Counted from the stretch's first letter, positions 1 to 14,060 are shown. The stretch: 64,000 nucleotides of DNA from Dolomedes plantarius (GCA_907164885.2 OU015503.1:128946118-129010117), one strand, 5' to 3'. Numbers and translations: made by a program. The notes: generated from the letters alone by a model not told the origin.

Positions 1-474
1 CCATGTTTTTAAATTTTCTATTAAAAAAAAAAGGAAATGTAATTTACATGCAGCTTCTTCATGAGCTGCAAACGAATTGGCATCTTCCATAGTTAATTAT
101 GGATTTCAAAATTACAAATTATAATCTAAAATTTGAAGGAAAAAAAATCTATGAATTTCGCAGAGAAAATATCTCAGATACCATGCGGGCATAAATAAAA
201 ATTACCCCATTGTGAGGAAAATGTAATATGCTTGGTTCACTATTACGTTAATAGATGGCGCCTGTAGCGCAGTTACTTTTGGCTCCAGACGCTACTCGTA
301 TTTTTACGTAAAGGATTTTAAAATATGGAATAAATGTGGCTAAAAGTATTAAAAAAATGCATTGTCATCGTGTTGTGAGCTATTCTAAAAGTTTGAAATG
401 TGTAGGTAGTGGGGAAGTGAGTTAAAAATGGATTTGTACCGGACAAAGAAGAAAGCGAGTTAATAAAAGCATGG
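1..474 (+). repeat. R1 dispersed repeat, copy 1 (cut by window edge)
   Basis: Nearly the same sequence occurs at 34095-34595, and its last ~190 bases recur in all other R1 copies. The 3' end reads GAGTTAATAAAAGCATGG. There is no open reading frame and there are no terminal inverted repeats. The copy stops six bases from the splice donor of the neighbouring minus-strand exon. Confidence 0.75.
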
Positions 475-480
475 TCTGAC

Positions 481-833
481 CTCTCCTTCGTTGGCCAGAG
501 ATGGCGGCTTGAGGACGATGTTCGCACACTCGAACAGAAGAGTCTGCAGGGTGAGCGCTAGGTGCGCCATCGGTGAGTTGGGGTGAGGCCCTATGACCTG
601 CACGGTGGTGCTCCCCGTCTCGGTGGTCTGCACCACCTGGCAGTGCTGGCTCTTGACGCGCAGGTAGAGCTCGGTGAGGAAGAGGATGTAGGAGGTCCAT
701 CGGCGCAGACCGGAGGCGGTGGTGCCGAGGAACGGGGAGCGGAGCAGTTTGTCGCGCTCGTTGAACCACTCCCGGCAGCAGTTCTGGAGGCTCTCCAGGA
801 AAGTGTGGTCGTGCTCCTTCTGCACAGGCAACA
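481..833 (-). CDS. Exon of a MIF4G-domain gene (CTIF/PAIP1-like), exon 4 as seen here
   Basis: This 353-nt open block encodes about 117 residues. It is GC-rich at third codon positions, unlike the AT-rich surroundings. The acceptor (TTTAATTGAAG) and donor (GAGAG|GTCAGA) bound it on the minus strand. The peptide runs FLESLQNCCREWFNERDKLL, then RRWTSYILFLTELYLRV, then a leucine-rich helix (MAHLALTLQTLLFEC). This is the helix order of MIF4G domains in PAIP1, MIF4GD and CTIF, which bind eIF4A, poly(A)-binding or cap-binding partners in the cytoplasm. The exon starts with two bases of a split codon, and the exon at 20452-20237 ends with one base, so the phases fit. The first MIF4G helices are missing between the two, so an exon may lie unseen in between. 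The gene runs on past the left edge. Exon status is fairly sure; the family is an inference. Confidence 0.68.
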
Positions 834-900
834 CTTCAATTAAATCATGTCCACACACACACACTTAAATTAAATGATTTCGACATTATATATATATATA

Positions 901-2700
901 CCGGGTGGCCATAATCAAACTGACAGTGCTCACAGTGTTCTGTAGCGCGATCTATTTGCGAGAATGACGCCACATTTTGTAGGAAGATTAAACAAGACGG
1001 GGGACGAAGGATTCCGCGAAAAAATAAATTAGTTCCAAAAGTCACCGCTAGGGGAATATTTGGCGCTGTGTAATAGAATATAGAGTGTTAACAAATGCAA
1101 ATTAATACGGAATAAAATTACCTTTTATTATGCACATTTTCTTATTTAGTTCAAGTGCAATATGGCAACACTTTTAAAAAAGCGTAAAATCTACATAAAC
1201 ACCGATAAAGTCTCGTGATCTGCAATATCACGTACGCTGAGCAGAAGAAGAAGTTCTTTATTCAAATTTCACGTTACATCCATTGGCACAGTGCCAGCTG
1301 CTTGGGTTTTAAAAGGCAATGTGTTACGTTTCGAATCAATCGGACTGAAAGTTTATGTGCAATGTCTCCTTCTTTAGTCGAGCGTGCGTTACTGGTCAAA
1401 TTCTTTTACCTCAACCAGTGCAACGCGTCAGCCGCTCTTCGTGCTTTTAGAACGCACAAAAAAATGCGTAAAGGTAACGGTCCTGTGTCAGTTAATGGGC
1501 TAAAAGCAATGGTTGCGACGTTTGAGAAAACAGGTTCTCTGAAGGTTCAGTCAGGCAGAGGACGAAAACCTGTACCACAGGATGCAATCGAAGCAGTTGC
1601 CACGGCGATTGTCGACAGAGGACCAGACAATATTGCTGCCACCTCTAGCGCTGGTGGATTAGCTCGGAATATGGATATGCCTTACAGTACGGTATGGAAA
1701 ATCTTACGAAAGATTATCAACTTCTATCCGTACAAGATCAGCCGTGTACAGGAGTTATTGTACCCCGACCATGATAAGCGATTGACTTTTGCTCTCACCT
1801 TTCTTGCCAGAATGGAGGTGGATGATGCTTGGCCGTGGAAAATCTTATGGGGAGACGAGGCCCACTGTTACCTGCATGGAACTGTGAATACCCAGAACTG
1901 CCGAATTTGGGATGACAAATCACCACATGCAGTCACAGAAATTCCCTTACATTCACCAAAGGTAACTGTTTGATGTGGGTTCACAGCGGAATTTATCGTA
2001 GGTCCATTCTTCTATGAGAACATTACCCCGAAAGGACCGGAAACCTGTTCTGTTACCGGAGAGAAATATCGCCACATGTTGAACAACTTTGTCATTCCGG
2101 CACTTCAGCAAAGACAATGCCTGGGGGAAATCATTTTCATGCAAGATGGAGCCCCTCCACACGTTGCTGTAAGGGTGCAACAGCTGCTACGACAGAAATT
2201 CACAACAGAAAGAGTCATTAGCCGCTACTTTCCAACTGCATGGCCACCTCGGTCGCCTGATCTTACCCCATGCGACTTCTGGCTATGGGGTTACCTTAAG
2301 TCCAAGGTCTATCAAGGAGTGGTCCAGGACCTGGCTACGTTGAAGGATAACATATCACGGACTGTACGGGAGATTCCTGCAGACATGTTACATTCTGCTG
2401 TTGTGCATACTGTGCACAGAATCCAATATGTGGTCCACAACAACGGCAGCCACATTCAACCTCATTTGAATGCAAAATAAAAGGTAATTTCTGTATTGAT
2501 TTGCATTTGTTAACACTCTATTTTCTATTACACAGCGCCAAATATTCCCCTAGCGGTGACTTTTGGAACAAATTTATTTTTTCGCGGAATCCTTCGTCCC
2601 CCGTCTTGTTTAATCTTCCTACAAAATGTGGCGTCATTCTCGCAAATAGATCGCGCTGCAGAACACTGTGAGCACTGTCAGTTTAATTATGGCCACCCGG
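901..2700 (+). mobile_element. Mariner-like DNA transposon with ~210-bp TIRs
   Basis: The element begins CCGGGTGGCCATAAT and ends with the matching inverted sequence, flanked by TA on both sides. The inverted repeats stay nearly identical for about 210 bases (901 to ~1110 against ~2490 to 2700), long for this superfamily. It holds one full-length transposase frame broken by a single stop. A related right-hand end occurs near 56640-56661. Confidence 0.9.
1362..2480 (+). pseudogene. Transposase of the 0.9-kb mariner-like element, one internal stop
   Basis: This DDE transposase would cut and rejoin its own element's ends in the nucleus. ATG at 1362 opens an N-terminal helix-turn-helix region (MSPSLVERALLVKFF). 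The catalytic motifs follow: WGDEAH, FMQDGAPPH and SPDLTPCDFWLWG. By my count 42 residues separate the second and third aspartates, far more than the 34 of classical mariner or Tc1. The frame is continuous for 372 residues except for one TGA at 1971-1973, between the first and second catalytic motifs, at a place where related proteins usually have tryptophan. The ATG at 1215 opens the same frame but adds residues with no family resemblance, so I prefer 1362. Not functional as read, but very little decayed. Confidence 0.85.
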
Positions 2701-2708
2701 TATATATA

Positions 2709-2827
2709 CAGTGGAATCTCGATCGATCGTTTTTGAAGGGACCGATTGAAATGAACGATAGATGCGGAAACATAACAAAGCAATAAGATCGTTGGGACTG
2801 GATAAAATGAACGACACATACGGAAAA
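2709..2827 (+). mobile_element. Tigger/pogo-type MITE (T1 family), left part only
   Basis: It starts CAGTGGAATCTCGATC right after TA and matches the complete copies at 17499-17671 and 52277-52448. The match fades near 2827, so the right end is lost. Confidence 0.7.
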
Positions 2828-3326
2828 ACCGGTCTCGTCGCTTCACTCGGTTCAAAATGACGGGACCGGTCGTCTCCGACCCTCGCGGTGCTAACTGAAA
2901 ACTTCATCGCCCATAGCCTTCAGGACTTGATCTGATGTTGCATGTCGGTGAAGGGGCAACATAATAAAACAGTTGTTATGGTAGTGATGAGGTGTTTCTG
3001 TTGAGCACTGCGACAAACGGCAGACTGTAGCCGCTGGTCCCGATGGTGTGATGGGTGAAAAAAAGAAGGGATCACAGATGCATAGCAAACATTCAGAACA
3101 AATAATCAATTTTCTTTATTTTTCCAATCCTCAACTGCAGGGCTCGTTATCTTATCTGTACATATCTTCCGAGGCTGATATATATACATATAATAAGACC
3201 ATAAGAAAAGGAGAAACCTCCTTACCCTACATCATAAGTGATCTTCTTTGTCGATTTCATTGTAAGGGAAATTCCTGTACCTTTCGATCGAACCCCGCAC
3301 TCGTCAATATCTGTATATCTATATAG
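2828..3326. other. No gene recognised
   Basis: Unique-looking sequence, moderately AT-rich. Short open frames on both strands have no recognisable motif. It would be intron of the minus-strand MIF4G gene. Confidence 0.4.
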
Positions 3327-3362
3327 CTATCTATCTATCTATCTATCTATCTATATATATAT

Positions 3363-3414
<52 letters not shown>

Positions 3415-3436
3415 ATATAGATTTGGCATTAATATC

Positions 3437-3468
<32 letters not shown>

Positions 3469-3521
3469 CATATATATACACATATATATATATACACATA
3501 TATATATATATACATATATAC

Positions 3522-3570
<49 letters not shown>
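3327..3570. repeat. (CTAT)n and (TA)n microsatellite
   Basis: A CTAT run turns into TA repeats with interspersed ATAC units. It leads straight into the 5' end of a Helitron, whose own TATA-rich start probably seeded it. Confidence 0.95.
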
Positions 3571-3579
<9 letters not shown>

Positions 3580-4265
3580 AAGAACAGTTCCGTAACTGAT
3601 TGACTGACTGACATACAACGCACAGACCAAACCGCTGGACCTAAAGTGCTGACATTTTGCATGGCGATTCTCTTTATAGTGTAGGGGTGCACTAAGTGTA
3701 GGCTAATTATAGTGTAGGTGCACTAAGAAAGATTGTTGAAAAATTCTTCTTAGATTTTTTTAAATTAAACTTTTAAGCTGTTTTTGTAACTTTTTTTAAG
3801 TTTGCATTTAAAATAATAATTGGAGGGTTATGAAATTTATATCGCGAGAAAGATCCTAAAAATTCCTTTAAAATGAAATATTTTTCGAACCTTTACCTCG
3901 ATTTTCTAATTTTGGGTGAATTTTTAAAGATTCATTTTTAGAATTTAATTTAATAAATGCTGATCACGTGATTTCTTTTTCTGGTACTTTAAATAAATTT
4001 ATCGTCCCGTGCATAACAACTAAATAGACAAAAAATATTCTTTCTCTTTCTAATGCAGCAGACGATTGGATATTATCCAAAAAAAATAAATATCCCTTAC
4101 GATTATTTTATAAATATATATATACATATATTTTACATCAATTGTATACATTGATCGTCGCATTTATTATAAATATATATATATTTATTTTGGCATTAAT
4201 TGCATACATTGACCGTTGTATTTAATTGGAATGTACTCCGTAGCGAAGCGCGGGTTTTCAGCTAG
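3571..4265 (+). mobile_element. Helitron family H1, non-autonomous copy 1
   Basis: It opens with AACAGTTCCGTAACTGA, shared by all H1 copies, and ends GTTTTCAGCTAG followed by T, the classic Helitron 3' terminus. A GC-rich imperfect hairpin (CCGTAGCGAAGCGCGG) lies about 10 bases before the end. The exact 5' TC is blurred by the microsatellite. No coding capacity. Confidence 0.82.
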
Positions 4266-4419
4266 TACATATATAAAACACGTAGGTATGCGGCACAAAA
4301 ATCGACGCTATTTCTACATTCCGAATGGCAACGGTTGCAACTACCGGATGTAAACATTAGTGGCCGCCCGCCATTTAAAACCGCGTGTGTGTAGTGGCAG
4401 CATATATTACAACCGCTGA

Positions 4420-4605
4420 TCTTTTGACAAAATATGTTTAGACCTATCAAATCCAGTGTTTCGTCATGGACAGTTGTATGTAGGTTTATCTAGAGTCCGT
4501 TCTTTTGATTCTGTCATTGTTTGTATCTCCTACTCTCCAATTACTCAGCTGCGTATATCGAGAAGTTTTATGAATATCATAGTTGCAATCCAGACTCTAT
4601 TTTAG
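4420..4605 (+). pseudogene. C-terminal fragment of Helitron Rep-helicase (PIF1-type)
   Basis: The frame reads LSNPVFRHGQLYVGLSRVRS and stops at a TAG at 4603-4605. HGQLYVxLSRVRS is motif VI of PIF1-family helicases, found near the C terminus of Helitron Rep-Hel proteins, which nick and unwind DNA during rolling-circle transposition. The nuclease and the rest of the helicase are absent. The minus-strand copy at 58702-58448 has C in place of S in the motif. Confidence 0.75.
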
Positions 4606-4739
4606 TACTTGCTGAATTTCTACTTCATTTTGAAAGGGAAGATATTTTCCCAACAATTTATTATTGGATATGATTAAGTGTAGATATCTGAATTGTGAAC
4701 AATAGAACCAATAGAGAGTAATGTAATTCACAAAATATT

Positions 4740-5435
<696 letters not shown>

Positions 5436-5530
5436 GAATTTTTACTCCCTTTTTTAAGTGAAAAAAATTTTCCCCAACACTTTCTTATTTGATGTAATGA
5501 TAGAGTGTAGATATCTTAATTTTGAAAAGT

Positions 5531-6700
5531 GGCCATCTGCAGACTATCCAACTGGCCCCTAAAGAAACCACTCATTTGGGACTTTCGACTGTTCCTGCAT
5601 CTACAACAGCTAGGCTTAGAGTTCATCACTCTAATGGTATGGAAATCCGACCTGACAGCACAAGATCCCTTATCAACTGTATCAACTGTTGCCCCGGCTT
5701 TCTTCAGAACACGTCTTTCACGGCCAAGCCATTGTGTCTGTTCTTTTCAAACTCGCAAGGACCCCTCTACGGCCAACGGGCACCTGATCCGCTATTATCC
5801 AGGCTCTCCTTTCTTCTGAGCTATTTGTAGTAGACATGACCTGACGACAATCTTTACTTATATAAAGTAGAAAAAGTGTAGGTAGCCATTCCGGGACGGA
5901 CCAAATCGGGAACATCTTAACATTGCAACGCCATTTTCTGAAATTTTTCTCGAAAAATAATACCACAAAAAAAAAAAACATATTTTGAAAGCCCTTTAGA
6001 AAATATGAAAATTTCGAGTGAACACCCTAGTTCAAAACCGTTTAGTTTTTGGAATATCTTCAAATTAAAATATCCATGGAAAAGAATCATTTATTTAATG
6101 GAGTCATTCACTTGGATTTCGAATTCATTCTACTCCGTGGTTTTTCATATTCCCTTTAAATAACTACATTTTTAATGTTTAATTTTAACGTTAATTAAAT
6201 TGTGTTTCAAGTTTTATTTTTGTTTTATTTTATTGTTGTTTACTGCTGTTCAAGTACAGTTTTCGGCAATGCCCGATGAAAATGATGAATCACCTCTTGA
6301 AACGCTGATCAACATTCCGCCATTTTTGACGGGGGTTATATACTAGTCATTTTTATAATCTTCTGAATCGAGAAGCAATGGAGCAAGGCACCATTACTAA
6401 TAAAGGGTTATGTACAGAATCTACGGGGAAAGATATACAGGGAAAAAGATGTTGAAAATGGTGTCAGTAATAATTTTTTTTTAAAGGAGAAATTTGACTA
6501 GATCTCGAATAGCCAATAATGCGAGATCTGGACAGAAAAAACAAATTATTCTAAAAACTACACTAACTTACCAAAGAGCTTTCCAGTAGGCATTAAAAGA
6601 AAGAAAAAGCAACAAATAAATTTAAAAGGAGAAACTATATGAACGAGAAGCAGCAACAAACACTGAAATAGAACGGTCAACAACTAGTGATACTCTAGAG
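5531..6700. other. No gene recognised; possible mariner TIR end near 6023
   Basis: Two overlapping plus-strand frames of about 100 codons start at 5522 and 5529, but neither shows a family motif. At about 5985-6023 the sequence ends GAGTGAACACCCT, which looks like the right end of a TA-targeting element; no matching left end was found. The rest is AT-rich. Confidence 0.35.
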
Positions 6701-7011
6701 CAGCGGTGCGTAAACTGTGGGTCATGAAAAACAGTTGGGGGTTAAATCGAAGTTAATTTATATGATCGAATTATGTAATGAAAAGTCTGCTTTGTATCGC
6801 GGGCAGCGTGTTAGGCCTCTGGTGTGGCACACGACGAGAGATGCGCTGGATCCATCAATATTTATTCATTCGGCTCGACTCAAAAAGCATTTACATGCAC
6901 GTACAGCCATTTGCTGGAACTTCAATAACTTAGTAACACACTAAAAACTATCAACTGGAACGAACGCTCATCATTTCTACAACAGCCAAGCGATCCTGGG
7001 AACTCCATTCA

Positions 7012-7786
7012 TCTATATATATATATATATATAACAGTTCCGTCATTGACATACAACGCACAGACCAAACCGCTGGACCTAAAGGGCTGAAATTTTGCAT
7101 GGCGATTCTTCTAATAGTGTAGGGGTGCACTAAGGAAGATTTTTCAAAAATTCTTCTTAGATTTTTTTAAATTAAATTTTTAAGCAGTTTTTTGTAACTT
7201 TTTTAAAGTTTGCATTTAATATAATAATTGGAGGGTTATGAAATTTATATCGCGAGAAAGATCCTAAAAATTCCTTTAAAATGAGATCTTTTTCGAATCT
7301 TTAGCTCCGTTTTCTGATTTTGGGGGAATTTTTAAAGATTCAGATTTTAGAATTTAATTTATTAAATGCTGATCACGTGATTTCTTTTCTTTTTTTGAGA
7401 TACTTTAAATTAAATTTGCGTCACGTGGATAACAACGAAACAAATTGACAAAAAAAAATACGGTAAAAGATAAAATTTAACCACTAGACTAATTGAGATG
7501 GAAGTTATTTAAGAATTTAATGCAAATTAGTTTGTTTTATGGATATTAAACATATAAATTAATTGTATACATTGCCGTTGAATTTAATTGGAATATTTTC
7601 ATCTACATTATTTTGTCTATAAAAATATCCCTTACTATTAATATATATATATATATATATTGGCATTAATTGCATACGTCGACCGTTGTATTTATTATAA
7701 ATACTTTTATTTGGCGTTAATTGCATACATTGATCGTTGAATTTAATTTGAATGTACTCCGTAGTAAAACACGGGTATTCAGCTAG
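7012..7786 (+). mobile_element. Helitron H1, copy 2
   Basis: It starts TCTATATATA after an A at 7011 and ends TTCAGCTAG at 7786 before a T, the expected A|T insertion of a Helitron. It is nested in the hAT element, so it is younger than that element. Confidence 0.88.
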
Positions 7787-8880
<1,094 letters not shown>

Positions 8881-9590
8881 CATTCTAACAGTTATATAAA
8901 AATCTATCTCATGATATTGTTATATAAGGTGTCAAACATTCTTGGAATGCTATACTTCCATTCGCTTCTGCGCGAGAACGGATATTCAAAATGAATTGCT
9001 ATAAAAACGATGAAAGAATGCCAGAAGATGATGCAAAAATAGGACTCTAAAATATTGCGACTCATATTGAACAAATACTATTCAAAGTACAGGCTCACCC
9101 TTGCCATTATTTTTTTTTCGATTTTAGTTTAATACAAATAAGTGCATTTTATAATTTTCAATGTTTTAATGGTTTATTATAATTTTGGAAGCATGCACTT
9201 TTTACCTAAATGAAATACAAATACATATCAGTATTTCAAAACAAAGTTTTGGTCGCACGAGATTTGACAAAAATAATTGTACAAGTCCAAGCGAGATTTT
9301 TATTTTACTGTTATCGGGCATAGTAAATATACCCCCCCCCCCTCATCTACGGTTCATCGATTTTTTAAAAATAATTTAGAAAAAATTGGGGGGGGGGAGT
9401 CACGTGACCATTCGAAGAAAGCGAGTCGTGGTCGGAAAAAGTTGGCCCACTACTGCTCTAGAGTCACATTTTGTGACGAAAGGTAAATAGAAATGACGTA
9501 TTATAAAAAGGTACTGTTATTGTTTTGAATATGGAAAGGCTACAAGAGCTACTAGCCTACAGAAAGAATATTTTCTACAGACAACATATA

Positions 9591-10372
9591 CCGGGTGCGT
9601 CATAAATTCGTGCAAAGTTCAAAAATTCGCAATAAAAGAAACAATGCTCGGAAAATTTTTCTGCTTGCGCGAATAGGATCAGAGGGACTTTTTTTCCATG
9701 TAAAAAAATAAAAAGTTTCCGAAAGTAACCGAAAGAGGGCGCTTTTGCGTGACCACGTTAAGCCTGTGTTGCAGGAAAGACACGCGTTACCTGTTGTCAC
9801 CTTCATGCAGGATGGTGCCCCGCCCCGCATATCAAGACGTTCCTGTTGGAATCTTTCACTGAAGACCGAGTTCTATAAGTCGCGGTTGTAAGGTTCAGTG
9901 GCCCTCACGGTCACCAGACCTGACCCCGGCAAATTGTCAGTTGGGGGGATACTTAAAGTCTCACGTGTACCGAGGCTCCCCAACCACTTTGGTGGAACTG
10001 AAAAATGTCATTCGACAGACAGTCGCTGCCATCGAGGCTAGAATCCGCTGAAATGGGCTTCGTGACGCGCCTCACTTGCCTATTACCTTGTGCTGGTGGT
10101 AATGCTGAACATCTGTTACTTTAAAATAAATGCGCAGTCTCGTGTTATTGTGATCTGTTTGATTTTCTGTTCGAGTTTGCCCGATTTGCATAAAACGTCT
10201 CAGTATGACGCGTGAGCGCCCCCTTTCGGTTACTTTTTGAAACTTTTTTTTTTTTTACATGGAAAAAAAATCCAATGTCCCTCTGATCTTATTTGCGCAA
10301 ACAGAAAAATTTTCCGAGCATTACTTCTTTTATTATGAATTTTTGAACTTTGCACGAATTTATGACGCACCC

Positions 10373-10374
<2 letters not shown>
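9591..10374 (+). mobile_element. Mariner-like element with internal deletion
   Basis: The ends CCGGGTGCGTCATAAATTCG and their inverted copy are flanked by TA, with inverted repeats of ~130 bases. Inside is only the 3' half of a transposase: FMQDGAPP near 9800, then frame-shifted remains of the third catalytic region and C terminus to about 10130. The first catalytic region is deleted and several stops are present, so it can move only with help from elsewhere. Confidence 0.85.
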
Positions 10375-10455
<81 letters not shown>

Positions 10456-10468
10456 TTATATATATATG
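10375..10468. repeat. (TA)n microsatellite
   Basis: It adjoins the right TIR of the element ending at 10374, so the TA target duplication may have grown into it. Confidence 0.95.
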
Positions 10469-10479
10469 TTAAGCTGTTC

Positions 10480-10560
10480 CAGCACACTAATGCTCCGGCA
10501 AGACGTAAACCGACGATTCGAGACGAGGCCAACGCATTGAACCACTTGGCAACAGGTAGG
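10480..10560 (-). other. tRNA-like/SINE-head candidate (or spurious exon)
   Basis: On the minus strand TTGCCAAGTGGT resembles a polymerase III A box and GTCTCGAATCGT is a weak B box, as in tRNA-derived SINEs. On the plus strand the same bases form an open block with AG and GT borders (10483-10555). Neither reading is strong. Confidence 0.25.
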
Positions 10561-10751
10561 TATAAAAATGATCCAATTTTGCGTTCCTTTATTTGTTTAG
10601 TCGATTAAATTTTTTAACATAAAAGCTGGATCCAATTTTAATCGTCCACGTTACAGGAAGAATGTCTTTCAGAGAAGACCCTTAGTTAAAAATGTTCTAT
10701 GTGCAGCCAATTAAATTTTTCGACGTAATGTTTTTGATTGCCTACGTTATA

Positions 10752-11618
10752 CGAGGTACGATCCAAAAGTTCGGGGAATGCGGTATTCTATGACAACAAA
10801 AGCATGTATTTGAAGTGACAGCGTATGGAATGGATTCCAAGAAACAACCCCTACGTGTTCCGCCATGTCTGCTGTTTTCTTCCGGAGCTAGATACCTTTG
10901 TTCTGCGACGTAATAAAAGTGGTTTTTCAAGAACAGCGTTAAATTTTGTCAGCGTTCAGGTAAACCACCCACGGAGACTTTAAAAACGTTACGAAAGGTG
11001 TCTACCATGGTGATGAAACGTGGTGTTATTTATTTGATATCCAATCAAAACGTGCTTCTTCAACATGGAAATCCCCCTCCTCCCCGCGATCGAAGAAATT
11101 CGGTCAGGATCGGAGCAAAGGGAAAGTCACGACAGAGGAATTTTTTGATTCTCAAGGAATTGTCATTTCCAAAGGCAGGACAGTAAACAAGGAGCCTTAT
11201 GTCGTTCAGTAAACAAGGAGCTTTACGTCGTTCATTCGTCGTAAACTGCCGCAGATAACGACGATGGCTAAGTGGAGACTGGTACATTCTGCATGACATC
11301 GGTCCCAACTTGTCGGACACTTTCTCGACAAAACTCACATCAATGTGCTTCCACACCCTGCCTATTCACCGGACTTAGCCCCGTATGTTTTTTATTTGTT
11401 TGAAAAACCTTTTGAAGGGGGGGGGCGTTTTGTGTCGGCAGATGAGGTGAGAGCAGCATCGCAGGAGGCCTTAAGGGAGGTTTCAAAAAATGGCTTCCAG
11501 AAGGTATACGAGCGCTAGCAAAAGTCTAGCGTCGCCCAAGGTCATTACTTTCAATGTGGTTGTGATATAGACTTTTTCAGTTTAGGACTTTTACGCCGAA
11601 CTTTTGGATCGTACCACG
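10752..11618 (+). mobile_element. Decayed mariner (DD34D type) with transposase remnant
   Basis: It has 23-bp TIRs, CGAGGTACGATCCAAAAGTT at the left and the inverted copy ending at 11618. The left flank is TA, the right is mutated. The middle encodes GDETWCYLFDIQSKR and, after frameshifts, HPAYSPDLAPYVFYLFE and a C-terminal helix, with at least four stops or shifts. N-terminal coding sequence is lost. Confidence 0.82.
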
Positions 11619-12394
11619 TTCTGTAGCAGGCAATCCCTTGAAGATGGGTCGTTTCCTTCCCATCTACTCAATGAAGATCCGAATTTGAACGAACGACGTG
11701 AGCAATGGAGCCCTCCTGCGCAAGTAATGGAGTGGTCGGCTACACGACTTCCGTCTATGGGCATTTCCCGGGAGAAATGTGCAAACCTGATCGTCGTGAT
11801 CCGTTAAATCAGTGTCTCGTAGAGTTAATCATAACTGGAGAAATATTTATATCGAGTTTATTAAAACATTAAAATCGTGGCTAATAATAAGTTTGTTCCG
11901 AACAACGCTGATACGTTCATGAGAGAGAGGGGTTCATTATCAAAGTCCGAAAGAGACCCAGTCTCTCTGCTCGCGAGCGGCGTCTTTTGCAAAGTCTAGT
12001 CTAGTCTTTTCGTTACCGTCATATATCCATTCTTCTCCCTCTCTTTCTGGAACCATCTCGACCTTTCCACAGCTCAGACCCCCATCTTCCGGTTTCCTTT
12101 GTACGTGGACCACCTACAGTGATTCCCACTGCCGTCAGCTTTTCGCTTTGTGGGATACCGCTGGCGGCCTTCGCTAATCATTCTAAATGATGTGTCCACG
12201 TCACCTATTGTTGGTCATTTCCAAAGGTGCATTCCACTTTGTCACCTGTTTGCGTTCTTTTGAGCTTATTGATGGTCCTGTCGCTCACCTTAATTCAGTC
12301 CCAATTAAGAATGTCGGACGCGGGTCTGACAAAATGCATCCCACTCGAGTGACAAAGCGCGAAAATGATGCACGTCCCACGAAATAGCAGTACA
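11619..12394. other. No gene recognised
   Basis: Mixed composition, pyrimidine-rich around 12020-12110. No splice-bounded frame or repeat match was found. Confidence 0.35.
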
Positions 12395-12808
12395 AATAAT
12401 CAATAATTACAAGATAAAAAGAACTTTAAATTTTTCGTCGAATCCTATAAACTTGGCAATTCTATGTATTAATAAATACTTTTAAAAAATTTTTTTGGAT
12501 GAATTATCCCATGAACTTGAAAGAAAATGAAGTGAATTTTAAGTTAACTTGCGTTTAACTTTTCGTTCCCGGCCCGGCCGACAGATGGCTGCACCAGTCT
12601 ACAAAACAAAATGAACTGAAAATGAATTCAATACTGCCTAAAGATGGCTAAAAGTATCAAAAGAATGCATTGTCATCGTGTTCTGAGCTATTCTAAAAGT
12701 TTCAAATGTCTAGCTAGTAGGGAAGTTAGTTAAAAACCGATTGCACGTTTTGTACCAGACAAACACACACACACAAAACAAGAAAGGGAGTTAATAAAAA
12801 CATGGTAA
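12395..12808 (+). repeat. R1 dispersed repeat, copy 2
   Basis: It runs from AATAATTACAAGATAAAAAG to GAGTTAATAAAAACATGG, with a short (CA)n before the 3' end. Its middle differs from copy 1 but matches 23253-23680 and 38178-38614, so R1 has subfamilies with exchanged centres. Confidence 0.8.
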
Positions 12809-13261
12809 ACAATGAGAAGGTTTATAACAACGAGCAAAATAACGTGACACAGTAAGGAGTTCTGATAGAACATCCATTAAAACTCAGATTATAGCCCTAG
12901 AGGTTATTGAGCTGAAAATAAATACGCCCCTTTTGTTAACTCTAGTTGATTTAGTGAAAATTATGAGAGCGTATGAAATGTACCTACTTCTATGATAGAG
13001 AAGCAGAGGTGAGCTGCCGGCCCAGAATACTGGATATGTTCAACTGCTTTACTGCAAATTAAACGGACTAATTCCATTAGCTTCTGACAGGACAGAGAAT
13101 TGGGATCTGAAAGAGTGGAGAAAGTCAGTCATAAATACGATCGTTTTCAAAATAAAAGGACCTTTCAGGGAACCATGGTAGAATTTTTAAGGTTTGGGTG
13201 CAAAATTTGGAAATCTTTTGAATGACTGCCCAGTTTCAAAGGCCAATCTTTCGGGATTCTA
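12809..13261. other. No gene recognised
   Basis: AT-rich, no convincing frame, motif or repeat. Confidence 0.35.
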
Positions 13262-13399
13262 AAACTAAATGATATCGTAGCTGTTCGGAAAATTTTAGGA
13301 GAATTATGATAAAACTAAGCTCAAGTCTATATATCGAAATTTCTATATATCGAATTTTTTTCCTGCAATTTGCTACTTCGATATATGGAGGTTCGACTG
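13262..13399 (+). mobile_element. M1 MITE (Tigger-like TIR), right end only
   Basis: It matches the right end of 59278-59823 and finishes ATGGAGGTTCGACTG before TA. The left three quarters are missing. Confidence 0.75.
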
Positions 13400-13456
13400 T
13401 ATATATATATGTATATATATATATATACACACACACACACATATATATATATATAT

Positions 13457-13554
<98 letters not shown>

Positions 13555-13788
13555 TAGAGATATATATATATATACATGTATATATTTATATACATACATA
13601 GAGAGATAGATAGAGAGACACATAGAGACATGCAAAAATATATATAGAAACTCTTGCCGTAAAAGTCAAATAACCAATGCCGAAAAAGTGTAACATTTTC
13701 TCGGCAGATTCTATCAGAATGTCCGTACATCAGGAGCTCATTTCTTATGACTTTACTTCATAAAGTATATATATATATATATACACAT

Positions 13789-13857
<69 letters not shown>

Positions 13858-13871
13858 CACATATATATATA

Positions 13872-13904
<33 letters not shown>

Positions 13905-13905
13905 A
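13400..13905. repeat. Two (TA)n microsatellites (13400-13608, 13768-13905)
   Basis: TA, CACA and GAGA runs separated by about 160 bases of unique sequence. Confidence 0.93.
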
Positions 13906-14060
13906 TAGATTTGGTCAAACAAAAAAAGAATGACGAATTATATACATAAATGAAATTAATAAAACAGATGAGTGAGTGCAGTATTCTATTTTGCGTGTAC
14001 AATAAATTGGATTATCTGTGTTTTTCCAGTTATTCCTCCTCCTCCTCCCCGTCATTAAGG

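Noticed and set aside
5522..5830. Two overlapping ~100-codon frames
   Set aside because: Unrelated peptides in overlapping frames with no motif, splice signals or compositional support.
10483..10555. Plus-strand exon candidate (HTNAPARRKPTIRDEANALN)
   Set aside because: The acceptor is preceded by TA repeats rather than a pyrimidine tract, no phase-compatible neighbour exists, and the reverse strand looks like a tRNA-derived sequence.
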